In this document: piece by piece, positions 16,791 to 24,331 of the stretch
Position numbering within the stretch: position 1 is the stretch's first letter
How the letters are laid out: every line of letters starts with the position of its first letter
Assembly (NCBI RefSeq): GCF_000336995.1
Contig: NZ_AOJI01000022.1
Coordinates: 76,450 to 140,449, forward strand
Reading direction: 5' to 3'
Source of the DNA: Halorubrum aidingense JCM 13560
GTDB taxonomy: Archaea; Halobacteriota; Halobacteria; Halobacteriales; Haloferacaceae
DNA: 64,000 bases
Position numbers and translations under genes: made by a program
Notes under the pieces: generated by a model
Seen by the model: the letters and a program-made list of their open reading frames with translations, nothing else
Told to the model about the DNA's origin: nothing
Database searches by the model: none

Positions 16791-17864
16791 ATGCAGGCGG
16801 CGATCCTCAGAAACTACGGCGAACCGCTGACGATCCGCGAGGTGCCCGCGCCGGAGCCCGGTCCCGACGGGGCGGTGGTCCGCGTCGAGGCGTGCGGCGT
16901 CTGCCGGAGCGACTGGCACGCGTGGATGGGCCACGGCGAGTGGGCCGACGATCGGGTGCCCCGCGGGCAGATCCTCGGGCACGAGCCGGCGGGAGAGGTG
17001 GTCGCCGTCGGCGACGCTGTCGACCGATTCGAACTGGGCGACCGGGTGGTCGTCCCGTTCTCGCTCGGCGACGGCACCTGCCCGTACTGCCGTCGCGGCG
17101 CCGGCAACGTCTGCGGCGATGGGCGAGCGCTCGGCTTCGAACCGGCGGCGCCGGGCGCGTTCGCCGAACGGGTTCGGGTGCCCGGCGCCGACTACAACCT
17201 CGTCGAACGACCGCCGTGGCTCGACGCGACCGACGCGGCCGCGCTCGGCTGCCGGTACATGACCGCGTACCACGCGCTGGCCGAGCGGGCCGGCCTCGCC
17301 GGCGGCGACGCCCTCGCGGTCCACGGCTGCGGCGGCGTCGGCCTCTCCGCGGTTCAGATCGGTGACGCCCTCGGCGCGAGCGTCGTCGCGGTCGACGTCG
17401 ACGACGACGCGCTCGCGGCGGCGGCCGATCTCGGCGCCGACCGCACGGTGAACGCCGCCGCCGTCGGCGCCGAGGGGGTGTCAGCGCGCGTTCGCGAACT
17501 GACCGACGGGGGCGCCGACGTCTCCGTCGACGCGCTCGGTATCGCCGAGACGTGCCGCAACTCGGTCCGATCGGTTCGACCGCGCGGGTGCCACGTGCAG
17601 GTCGGACTGACAACCGAGGCCGAGCGCGGCGAGGTCTCGCTGCCGACCGACTGGATGACCCGCTGGGAGGTGTCGTTCGTCGGCGCTCGGGGGATGCCGC
17701 CGACGAGCTACGACGACCTGTTCGCGCTCGTCGAAGCGACCGACGTCGATCCCGGCGCGCTCGTGAGCCGAGAGATTTCGCTCTCGGAGGTCTCCGAACG
17801 GCTGGCAGCGATGGGTACGTACGACGTTCGCGGCGTCGAGGTCGTCACTGAGTTCACGAAGTAG
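16791..17864 (+). CDS. zinc-dependent alcohol dehydrogenase family protein
   Basis: MDR oxidoreductase of 357 residues. The catalytic zinc site is intact: C37 in EACGVCRSDWHAW and the GHE of LGHEPAGEV; the structural zinc lobe reads GTCPYCRRGAGNVC with only three cysteines. NAD(P) binding is in VHGCGGVGLSAVQIG. The Trp-rich DWHAWMGH segment and the later MTRWEVSFVGARGMPP stretch are typical of archaeal and actinobacterial zinc dehydrogenases of unassigned substrate. A TATA-like TTTAAC 28 bp upstream supports the ATG. Confidence 0.88.
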   Translation: MQAAILRNYGEPLTIREVPAPEPGPDGAVVRVEACGVCRSDWHAWMGHGEWADDRVPRGQILGHEPAGEVVAVGDAVDRFELGDRVVVPFSLGDGTCPYCRRGAGNVCGDGRALGFEPAAPGAFAERVRVPGADYNLVERPPWLDATDAAALGCRYMTAYHALAERAGLAGGDALAVHGCGGVGLSAVQIGDALGASVVAVDVDDDALAAAADLGADRTVNAAAVGAEGVSARVRELTDGGADVSVDALGIAETCRNSVRSVRPRGCHVQVGLTTEAERGEVSLPTDWMTRWEVSFVGARGMPPTSYDDLFALVEATDVDPGALVSREISLSEVSERLAAMGTYDVRGVEVVTEFTK

Positions 17865-17887
17865 CGCCGTCGGCAGTCTCCCGCGAG

Positions 17888-18814
17888 CTATCGCTCGCGG
17901 TCGACGCCGAGTCCGGGGATCGAGACACGGGACTCGACCCGTTCCATCAGCTTCGAGGCCGTGAGCACCAACGCGAGGTACGTCACGCCCGTGACGATGA
18001 AAATCAGCGTGTAACGGAACGTCTCGGAGGCGATCTGATCGGCTCGGTAGTAGAGTTCGGGAACCGTGATGAACGCGGCCAACGAGGAGTACTTGATCAG
18101 GTACACGAACTCGTTGGTCCACGAGGGGATCGCGTATCGGAGTCCCTGCGGAAGCACGACGTAGTAGATCGTCTCCAGCTTCGAGAGACCGATCGCGCGG
18201 CCCGCGGTGATCTGTCCCTCTTCGACGCTCTCGATGGCGCCGCGGATGTACTCCGCCTGATAGGCGGCGCCGTTGAGCGTGAACCCGACGATCGCCACCC
18301 ACACGACGTTTCGCGCGAACACGCCCGAGAGCGTGTCGGGGACGTAGCTCCCGAGGTTGAGCCCGTAGTGGAGCACGAACAGCTGCGCGAGGAGGGGCGT
18401 CCCGCGCAGCAGTTCTGTGTACGCCAGCGACACCCACGCGGAGAACCGGCCGTACACCCGCGTCACCGCCAGCGGGACCGCGATGAAGAAGCCGACGACG
18501 AGGCTCGCAGCGGTGATGACGACCGTCAGCCACGTTCCGCGGGCGATCTCCGGAGAGAGCTCGACGACGAACGCGGCGTCGGCCGCGTACGCCGCGATTC
18601 CCGGGATCGCGGCGAGTGTCGCCTCGACCGCGCCGGGCGGAACGAGCGGGTCGCCGACCGGGACGAGGACGCCGCCGAGCCACCGGTTGACCCAGCTGAC
18701 GACCAGCCAGCCCCAGAACAGCGCGCCCGCGGCGACGAGGAGGAGGCGGCCCACCGAGCGGTCGGAGTCCGCCACACGTTCCCGCACCGTCGCGGGTCGC
18801 GTCGCGCCCGCCAT
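17888..18814 (-). CDS. polar amino-acid ABC transporter permease
   Basis: Membrane protein of 308 residues with about six helices. The family signature (HisM/GlnP-type) appears as SLAYTELLRGTPLLAQLF and the coupling-helix EAA-like motif AEYIRGAIESVEEGQITAGR, then GLSKLETIYYVVLPQGLR. An N-terminal extension of about 100 residues with an extra helix precedes the core. The ATG overlaps the stop of the ATPase gene (ATGA). Last gene of the SBP-permease-ATPase-permease operon. Confidence 0.92.
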   Translation of the reverse strand: MAGATRPATVRERVADSDRSVGRLLLVAAGALFWGWLVVSWVNRWLGGVLVPVGDPLVPPGAVEATLAAIPGIAAYAADAAFVVELSPEIARGTWLTVVITAASLVVGFFIAVPLAVTRVYGRFSAWVSLAYTELLRGTPLLAQLFVLHYGLNLGSYVPDTLSGVFARNVVWVAIVGFTLNGAAYQAEYIRGAIESVEEGQITAGRAIGLSKLETIYYVVLPQGLRYAIPSWTNEFVYLIKYSSLAAFITVPELYYRADQIASETFRYTLIFIVTGVTYLALVLTASKLMERVESRVSIPGLGVDRER

Positions 18815-19560
18815 CAGTCGTGGCTCGCGATGCGTTCGAGGAACCGGCCGGTCCGCTCCCGTTCCGGTCGTTCGAACAGCTGGTCGGGCGGACCGCGCTC
18901 GACGACGCGGCCGTCGTCTAAGAACACGATCTCGTCGGCGACCTCCCGCGCGAAGCTCATCTCGTGGGTGACGACGAGCATCGTCATCCCCTCGTCGACG
19001 AGCCCGTGCATCACCTCCAGCACCTCGCCGATGAGCTCCGGGTCCAGCGCGCTCGTCGGCTCGTCGAACAGCAGGAGCTTCGGCTCCATCGCCAGCGCGC
19101 GGGCGATGCCGACCCGCTGTTGTTGCCCGCCGGACAGCTCCGCGGGGTACGAATCGAACTGATCGCCTAACCCGACGCGTTCGAGCTGCGCTTCGGCGCG
19201 CTCGCGGGCCGCGGCCTCCGAGAGGCCGAGCACGCGCCGCGGGCCGAGCGCGACGTTGCCGACTGCGGTCAGGTGCGCGAACAGGTTGAACCCCTGGAAC
19301 ACCATCCCGACCTCTCTGCGGAGGTCGTTGACGTCGAGATCCGGGGACAGCACCTCCTCGCCGTCGAGCAGGATCGATCCCTCCTGCGCCTCGGCGAGTC
19401 GGTTGACGCAGCGGAGCATCGTCGATTTGCCGGAGCCCGACGGACCGATGAGGACGGTCACGTCGCCGCGGTCCATCTCGAAGGAGACGTCGTGGAGCAC
19501 CTGCTCGTCGCCGTACCACTTCGAGACGTCCGCTACCCGGAGGAAGCCGTCGTCACTCAC
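18814..19560 (-). CDS. polar amino-acid ABC transporter ATP-binding protein
   Basis: ATPase of 248 residues. Walker A GPSGSGKST, Q-loop (VFQGFNLF), ABC signature LSGGQQQRVGIARAL, Walker B LLLFDEPTSALD and the H-loop VVTHEMSFA are complete and match the GlnQ/HisP group. It overlaps both flanking permease genes by 1-4 bp. Confidence 0.96.
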   Translation of the reverse strand: MSDDGFLRVADVSKWYGDEQVLHDVSFEMDRGDVTVLIGPSGSGKSTMLRCVNRLAEAQEGSILLDGEEVLSPDLDVNDLRREVGMVFQGFNLFAHLTAVGNVALGPRRVLGLSEAAARERAEAQLERVGLGDQFDSYPAELSGGQQQRVGIARALAMEPKLLLFDEPTSALDPELIGEVLEVMHGLVDEGMTMLVVTHEMSFAREVADEIVFLDDGRVVERGPPDQLFERPERERTGRFLERIASHD

Positions 19561-20336
19561 GCCGACTCACCCTCCGGGATCGCGTAGTAGTCGCCGAGGT
19601 AGTCGAGCGCGCGGTTCGTCGTGAAGGTGAGGACGAAGTATATTGCACTGATAAAGAGGATGACTTCGAGCACTGCGGTCGTTCGCTCCGAGAACAGGTC
19701 GTACCCGCGGGTCAACAGCTCGGCGAGCCCGATCGCGAAGACGATGCTCGTGTCTTTCAAGACGATCGTGAACTCGTTTTGGAACCCCGGGATCGACCGT
19801 CGAAGCGCCTGCGGAACGACGACGTACCGGACCGCTTCGAGCCGCGAGAGCCCGATCGAGCGGCCGGCCTCCAGCTGGCCGGCGTCCACGCTGGCGAGCG
19901 ACGCCCGGAAGATCTGTGACTGGTACGCGGCGCTTCGCAGGCCGAGCCCGAGTATCCCGGCGGTGACCGCCGACGAGATCGAGACGACGCCGAGGTTGAT
20001 CTGCGGAACGCCGACGACGAAGTACATCACGATGAGGATCACGACGATCGGCGTGCCCCTGAGGACGACGCCCGCGGCGTTCACGGCCCGTTTGAGGTAG
20101 CCGCCGCCGTACACCTCGACCGCGCCGGCCGGGAACCCGACGACGAAACCGAGGAGGATGGACGCGACCGTGAGCCCGACCGTCAGCAGGACGCCGACGC
20201 CGAGGTAGTCCGCGTTCCGGAAGACGAACTCCCAGTCGGCAGCGTCGCCGATGATCGCGGGCGCGCCTCCGATCGGCGGCGCCCCGGCGGCGGCGCTCTC
20301 GACCGCGGCGAGCGCGACGGTCCATCCGGCAGCCAT
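19557..20336 (-). CDS. polar amino-acid ABC transporter permease
   Basis: Membrane protein of 259 residues with five or six helices and the HisM/GlnP motifs GVVLRGTPIVVILIVMYF and RSIGLSRLEAVRYVVVPQALR. It presumably forms a heterodimer with the product of 17888-18814. Only 1 bp separates its ATG from the stop of the binding-protein gene. Confidence 0.93.
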   Translation of the reverse strand: MAAGWTVALAAVESAAAGAPPIGGAPAIIGDAADWEFVFRNADYLGVGVLLTVGLTVASILLGFVVGFPAGAVEVYGGGYLKRAVNAAGVVLRGTPIVVILIVMYFVVGVPQINLGVVSISSAVTAGILGLGLRSAAYQSQIFRASLASVDAGQLEAGRSIGLSRLEAVRYVVVPQALRRSIPGFQNEFTIVLKDTSIVFAIGLAELLTRGYDLFSERTTAVLEVILFISAIYFVLTFTTNRALDYLGDYYAIPEGESA

Positions 20337-20337
20337 C

Positions 20338-21135
20338 CTACTCCTGCCCGAACCAGGTGGTGGTTATCTCCTCGTACGTCCCGTCGTCGCGAACGGTCGC
20401 GAGCCCGTCGTTCAGCGCCGACTGGAACTCCGACTCGCCCTGACGGAGGCCGAAGCCGAACTGCTCGCCGGTCTCCTCGACGAACGCGACTTCCACGTCG
20501 CGGCTGGCCGCGAACGTCTCGGCGACCGGGAGGTCGAGGACGACGGCGTCGATGTTCTCGTTTTCGAGGTCCTCGACCGCGAACACGTAGCTGTCGTACG
20601 ACGAGTAGTCGTCCTCGCTGATGATTCCGGGATCGATGAGGTTCGCCGTCACCTGATCGGCGCCGGTCGTCCCAGACTGTGCGCCCACGCGGGCGCCGTC
20701 GAAGTCCTCCCACGCCCCGGGCTGGAAGTCGCCGCCCTCGCGGACGAGAATCGCCTGATCGGACTCCCAGTAGGGGTCCGAGAAGGCGATCGTCTCCTGA
20801 CGGTCCTCGGTGATCGTCATCGCGGCGGCGATCACGTCGATCTCCTCGTTCTGCGTGAGCGCCGGGATGAGCGAGTCGAACTCGAAGGTCGCCCACTCGC
20901 CCAGCTCGTAGTCGGTCTCCGCGACGACGGCCTCCAGCAGATCGATGTCGAACCCGATCAGCTCGCCGTCTTCCTGCATCTCGAACGGCGGGAAGCCGGG
21001 CGCGGTGCCGGGCGTGATCGTGGTGCTGTCGTCGCCGAGACAGCCGGCGACTCCCGTCAGCCCGACGGCGCTCGACGCACCGGTCAGCTTCAGGTACGTC
21101 CGCCGACTCATGTCGGTCTGCGTGCGGTATGACAT
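20338..21135 (-). CDS. amino-acid ABC transporter substrate-binding lipoprotein (Tat-exported)
   Basis: Protein of 265 residues. The N-terminus carries a Tat motif SRRTYLKLTG and a lipobox GVAGC, so it is exported folded and lipid-anchored, as usual in haloarchaea. The mature part is a family 3 (polar amino acid) periplasmic-binding fold: FEMQEDGELIGFDIDLL, AAAMTITEDRQETIAFSDPY and ARVGAQSGTTG. TTAAAAT (minus, 21158-21164) lies about 26 bp upstream of ATG 21135, supporting this start over the ATG at 21111. First gene of the importer operon. Confidence 0.93.
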   Translation of the reverse strand: MSYRTQTDMSRRTYLKLTGASSAVGLTGVAGCLGDDSTTITPGTAPGFPPFEMQEDGELIGFDIDLLEAVVAETDYELGEWATFEFDSLIPALTQNEEIDVIAAAMTITEDRQETIAFSDPYWESDQAILVREGGDFQPGAWEDFDGARVGAQSGTTGADQVTANLIDPGIISEDDYSSYDSYVFAVEDLENENIDAVVLDLPVAETFAASRDVEVAFVEETGEQFGFGLRQGESEFQSALNDGLATVRDDGTYEEITTTWFGQE

Positions 21136-21157
21136 ACGTGTGCGAGAACGGGAAGCG

Positions 21158-21164
21158 ATTTTAA
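21158..21164 (-). promoter_or_regulatory. probable TATA box of the amino-acid importer operon
   Basis: Minus-strand TTAAAAT, 23-29 bp before the ATG at 21135, the only AT-rich run in this interval; likely drives all four transporter genes. Confidence 0.5.
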
Positions 21165-21197
21165 GCTTTCTTCCTCGGGCGGTACGTCGGCACCGCC

Positions 21198-22091
21198 TCA
21201 GTCTCCGGCGATCGGCTCGGCGGTCGCCTGCGTGCCGTCTATCGAACGGACGACCCACGCCGCGCCGGCCGCGAGCGCGACGGCGACGCCGAGCGCGACG
21301 AGGTTGAACTGCTGCCACAGGCTCGTGTACAACACGAGATCGCGTCCCAGAAGCAGCGTGACGATGAGCGCGGCCATCGAGCCCGCGGCGAGCGTCCGGA
21401 CGGTGCCGACGGCGTCGCGGTCGACGCCGGCGTAGCCGGAGCCGACCGCCTCCGTGGCGTACGCGACCGTCGCGACGAGCCCGAGGTGTCCGGCCAGTCC
21501 CGTGACGTAGAAGGCCGCCTGTGCACCCGGTGAGTAGGTGACGAAGGGGACCGCCCGGGAGACGACCACGCTACCGAGGATCCCGACGAGGGCGATCCCG
21601 GTCGCGATCCGGAGCAGCTTCGGCGATCCGCGGCCGCCGCCCCAGATGGTCGCGAGAGCGAGGAGCGTGAAGATCGTCAGCGCGACGATCAGGTGCGCGG
21701 CGTGCGTGGACACGGTGTAGCCGCCGGGGACGAGCCCGCCGAGGGTGACCGTGACCGCGCCGACGGTGATCTGGAGGGGAAGGATGGCGACCGCGAGCGT
21801 CGCCGCCAGTCGGGTCCGCCGGTCGAGCCCGCCGAGCCACGTCCAGCCGGCGACGCCGATGATCAGGAAGCCGGTGACCATCGCCCAGACCCGGTGGAAC
21901 CACTCGATGAAGTCCGGGTTGATCACGAGCGCGGGGATGAGCTGATCGGAGCAGAGCGGCCACTGGGCCTGACACGCCAGTCCCGAGCCGGTCGCTGCGG
22001 TGTACACGCCGAGCGCAAAGAGCGTCAGCGTCATCCCCGTCGTCGCCGCCGCGTACCGTCTGAACGTCAACCACGCGGGCCGAAGACTCAT
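21198..22091 (-). CDS. ctaA: heme A synthase (COX15/CtaA family)
   Basis: Integral membrane protein of 297 residues with about eight helices in two four-helix bundles. It converts heme O to heme A for cytochrome oxidases. The first-half signature is present: LACQAQWPLCSDQ and IEWFHRVWAMVTG (heme-ligand His with EXXXHR), and conserved His in STHAAHLIVA and AGHLGL. CtaB is not beside it. The minus-strand TCTAAGTA at about 22114-22121 is about 26 bp upstream of the ATG. The next 470 bp upstream hold no gene. Confidence 0.92.
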   Translation of the reverse strand: MSLRPAWLTFRRYAAATTGMTLTLFALGVYTAATGSGLACQAQWPLCSDQLIPALVINPDFIEWFHRVWAMVTGFLIIGVAGWTWLGGLDRRTRLAATLAVAILPLQITVGAVTVTLGGLVPGGYTVSTHAAHLIVALTIFTLLALATIWGGGRGSPKLLRIATGIALVGILGSVVVSRAVPFVTYSPGAQAAFYVTGLAGHLGLVATVAYATEAVGSGYAGVDRDAVGTVRTLAAGSMAALIVTLLLGRDLVLYTSLWQQFNLVALGVAVALAAGAAWVVRSIDGTQATAEPIAGD

Positions 22092-22194
22092 TGGCCGAAT
22101 TCAGGCATGCGCGTACTTAGACCGTTCGGCCGCTCCACGCGGCCGGGAACGACGACGCGAACTGGAGCGCGGATCTCGCAGACTTCTGTGGAAT

Positions 22195-22480
22195 GCAGTA
22201 TATAAGTGAATAAGCGCAGCGGCGACAGTTGTTTATAAAAAACGGAGCGTCGGCGCGCTCCGGTGAGCGCCGCACGGCGGCGCGAACCGAGCGCGAGGGA
22301 GCCTGCGACGGCGCTTATAAGCGCCGTCGCGGCGAGGCTGGGGAGGCGTGAGGTGCTGGGCGGTTGCGGGGCTGTGCGGATCAGGGGCGTTGAAGCCGCT
22401 CACTGCGCCGTCAACGATTGATAAATACACGACTGCTGAGGGAGTCGCTCTATCAGCAACGGTTTATAAGCGATCGACGA
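22195..22480 (-). repeat. interspersed non-coding repeat, copy A
   Basis: About 285 bp. It shares with copy B (52303-52690, opposite orientation) a 21-bp identical core beginning CGAGGCTGGGGAGG (22333-22353), then GCTGTGCGG, CGTCAACGA plus a TAA-rich motif, and an end made of TTATAAG next to CGATCGACGA (22464-22480). The other end has TTTATAAAAAAC (22232-22243). A perfect 26-bp palindrome centred on TTATAA spans 22305-22330. No open reading frame of note. Nature unknown: it could be a MITE-like element or a structured non-coding unit. Confidence 0.8.
22305..22330. repeat. perfect 26-bp palindrome inside repeat copy A
   Basis: GCGACGGCGCTTA followed by its exact complement in reverse. It can form a cruciform or, in RNA, a 13-bp hairpin without a loop. 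The centre TTATAA resembles a TATA box that would read both ways. Confidence 0.9.
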
Positions 22481-22564
22481 GGGAGCCCGAGACTCTCACT
22501 GCCCTGTCACAGGGGAACACACGGCTGCCAGCACCGCCGGAACCACCCGCGATCGCGCGCCCGC

Positions 22565-23020
22565 TTACCCGGACAGTTCGCGTTTCGCCTGGCGCGCCCG
22601 CTCGGACATCTCCTCGTTGCCCTCGACGTCCGCGAGCGTCTCGATCGCCTCCAGGTTGCGGACCGAGTTGTCGAGGAAAGAGAGCACGTCGCCGGTGTAC
22701 GCGTACACCATGTAGTCGTCCGTCATCACGTCGACGATCGCCTGCGGACCGAGCCCCTCGGCGCGGAGTTCGAGGACGTACCGCATGAACTTCTCCTCGG
22801 GACAGCCGCAGTAGGGGTTCGCCTGACAGTCGCAGTCGAGGAAGTCCTCGGCGAAGTCGAGGATGCGGTCGCGCGTCGTCGAGTCGAGCTTCGAGAGGCC
22901 GTCGCCGCTGTAGAGGATGTCGAGGGTCGCGCCGGCGAACGCCCCCTTCGGGATGCTCGTCTCCAGCTGTGAGGCGAGCTGTCGGTGGTTCTTCACGTAG
23001 ATCTTGTCGGTGAACGCCAC
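22565..23020 (-). CDS. haloarchaeal conserved protein, DUF5814-like
   Basis: Protein of 151 residues, soluble and acidic. Its middle has a cysteine cluster LDCDCQANPYCGCPEE (Cys at about 83, 85, 91, 93) that could hold a metal or Fe-S cluster. KIYVKNHRQLASQL and GDGLSKLD are conserved in a haloarchaeal family that I recall as DUF5814, also found fused to helicases; I am not certain of the number. No function is known to me. It lies between repeat copy A and tRNA-His, on the opposite strand to tRNA-His. Confidence 0.75.
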   Translation of the reverse strand: MAFTDKIYVKNHRQLASQLETSIPKGAFAGATLDILYSGDGLSKLDSTTRDRILDFAEDFLDCDCQANPYCGCPEEKFMRYVLELRAEGLGPQAIVDVMTDDYMVYAYTGDVLSFLDNSVRNLEAIETLADVEGNEEMSERARQAKRELSG

Positions 23021-23196
23021 GGGTTGTCGGCGGTACGTCGCCGGGCGGCAAAAGGCGTGTGGTCGGTGTGACGCGCCGGGAGGCCGCGGGGCTGTGAGGT
23101 TGCGAGGTTGCGAGGCTGCGGGGCTACGAGGCGACGTGGCCGTCGACGACGCCCGAACGCCACCCCGTCACACGCCCGTCCGGGAGTCGTAACCGT

Positions 23197-23206
23197 TATT
23201 TATCAA
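23197..23206 (+). promoter_or_regulatory. probable TATA box of tRNA-His
   Basis: TTATTTATCA about 26-30 bp before the tRNA-His 5' end, in an otherwise GC-rich stretch. Confidence 0.55.
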
Positions 23207-23228
23207 AGCGGGATAGATATCGACGCGT

Positions 23229-23302
23229 GTCCGGGTTAGGGTAGTGGACTATCCTTCAGCCTTGTGGAGGCTGAGACGCGGGTTCGATTCTCGCACCCGG
23301 AC
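23229..23302 (+). tRNA. tRNA-His (anticodon GTG)
   Basis: 74 nt including the extra G at position -1, which pairs with C73, the identity pair of tRNA-His. Acceptor TCCGGGT/ACCCGGA; anticodon stem CAGCC/GGCTG with loop TTGTGGA (GTG); T arm GCGGGTTCGATTCTCGC. The 3' 24 bases plus flank are duplicated at 23380-23406. Confidence 0.95.
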
Positions 23303-23379
23303 CTTCTGCGGAACGTAGTGACGAAGCAGGACGGACGGCGAGATCGAATCACGCGAGACGAGCGGAGCGAGTCTCGCCT

Positions 23380-23406
23380 CGGGTTCGATTCTCGCACCCG
23401 GACCTT
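23380..23406 (+). repeat. 27-bp duplicate of the tRNA-His 3' end (possible attachment-site scar)
   Basis: Identical to 23279-23305, which covers the T arm, 3' acceptor strand and first bases after tRNA-His. The two copies are 101 bp apart. Each is followed by a sequence able to form a hairpin (CTGC...GCAG after copy 1; GTGGC...GCCAC after copy 2). This is the pattern left by integrase-mediated insertion into a tRNA gene, here with almost no cargo; no integrase gene is visible. Confidence 0.85.
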
Positions 23407-23571
23407 TTGTGGCGAGCAACTTCGTGAGCCACGAGGCTCTGTAGAGGGTCGAAGGAGGCGGTATTCGAACGGATCGCGACGCGAACGCGAACCGGAACGC
23501 CGGTCGGTCGAAAACCGTCAAACCGTCCCGGTACCGGCGGGGTTTTTCGTCGTCGCCGCACACGGGTGCGT

Positions 23572-24330
23572 ATGGAGCTGTTTGCCGTTCCGGACCTCCC
23601 GGAGATCCGGGACGGAGACGATCTCGCGGCCATGATCGACGAGCGCGCCGACCTCCGCGAGGACGACGTGGTCGTCGTCGCCAGCACCGTCGTTTCGAAG
23701 GCTGAGGGGCGGACCTACAACCTCGACGACTTCGAGCCGAGCCCTCGCGCGAACGAGGTGGCCGACCGGCTCGCGGAGATCGCGGGCGACGAGAAGGACC
23801 CGCGCTTCGCGCAGGCCGTCCTCGAGGAGTCGGCGGAGCTGATCATGGAGGCGCCGTTCCTCCTGACGGCGACGCGCTTCGGCCACATCGGTGTCAACGC
23901 GGGCATCGACCGATCGAACGTCCCCGGCGGCGACCTGCTGTTGCTCCCGGAGCGCCCCTCCGAGAGCGCGGCGCGAATCCGCGAGGGGATCGCGGCCGAC
24001 CGCGTCGTCGTCAGCGACACCTGCGGCCGCCCCTTCCGGCACGGTCAGCGCGGCGTCGCCATCGGCTGGGCCGGGCTACCGGCGAGCCGCGACTGGCGCG
24101 GCGAGCGCGACCGCGACGGCCGCGAGATGGGCGTCACCGTCCAGAACGTGATCGACGAACTCGCCTCGGCCGCCAACCTCGTCGCCGGCGAGGGCGACGG
24201 CGGCACCCCGGTCGTCGTCGTCCGCGACTGGGCGTTCGGCGACCACGAGGGGTCGGACAACCACTTCCGCGAGGTCGAGGGCGACTTCGTCCGGCAGGCG
24301 CTGCGCGACTGGAGCTACGAGGACCACTGA
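23572..24330 (+). CDS. cofE: coenzyme F420-0:L-glutamate ligase
   Basis: GTP-dependent ligase of 252 residues that adds glutamates to the F420 lactyl phosphate tail. Diagnostic segments: VVVASTVVSKAEGRTY near the N-terminus, SNVPGGDLLLLPERP, and VVVSDTCGRPFRHGQRGVAIG, typical of CofE/FbiB. ATG at 23572 is chosen; a GTG two codons upstream is in frame. It is followed after 1 bp by an F420-dependent reductase, so cofactor maturation and use are coupled. Confidence 0.95.
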   Translation: MELFAVPDLPEIRDGDDLAAMIDERADLREDDVVVVASTVVSKAEGRTYNLDDFEPSPRANEVADRLAEIAGDEKDPRFAQAVLEESAELIMEAPFLLTATRFGHIGVNAGIDRSNVPGGDLLLLPERPSESAARIREGIAADRVVVSDTCGRPFRHGQRGVAIGWAGLPASRDWRGERDRDGREMGVTVQNVIDELASAANLVAGEGDGGTPVVVVRDWAFGDHEGSDNHFREVEGDFVRQALRDWSYEDH

Positions 24331-24331
24331 C

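Larger units (their letters stand above)
22092..22564. other. 473-bp intergenic region filled by an interspersed repeat element
   Basis: No credible gene. The middle (about 22195-22480) is copy A of the interspersed repeat described separately; the rest includes the ctaA promoter and the 3' flank of the DUF5814-like gene. Confidence 0.7.

Noticed and set aside
22418..22972. Plus-strand frame upstream of and antisense to the DUF5814-like gene
   Set aside because: Basic composition, overlaps the repeat and the antisense of a conserved gene.
23303..23571. Second tRNA-His gene or tRNA pseudogene
   Set aside because: Only the 27-bp 3' portion recurs; there is no D arm or anticodon arm, so it is a partial duplicate and not a gene.
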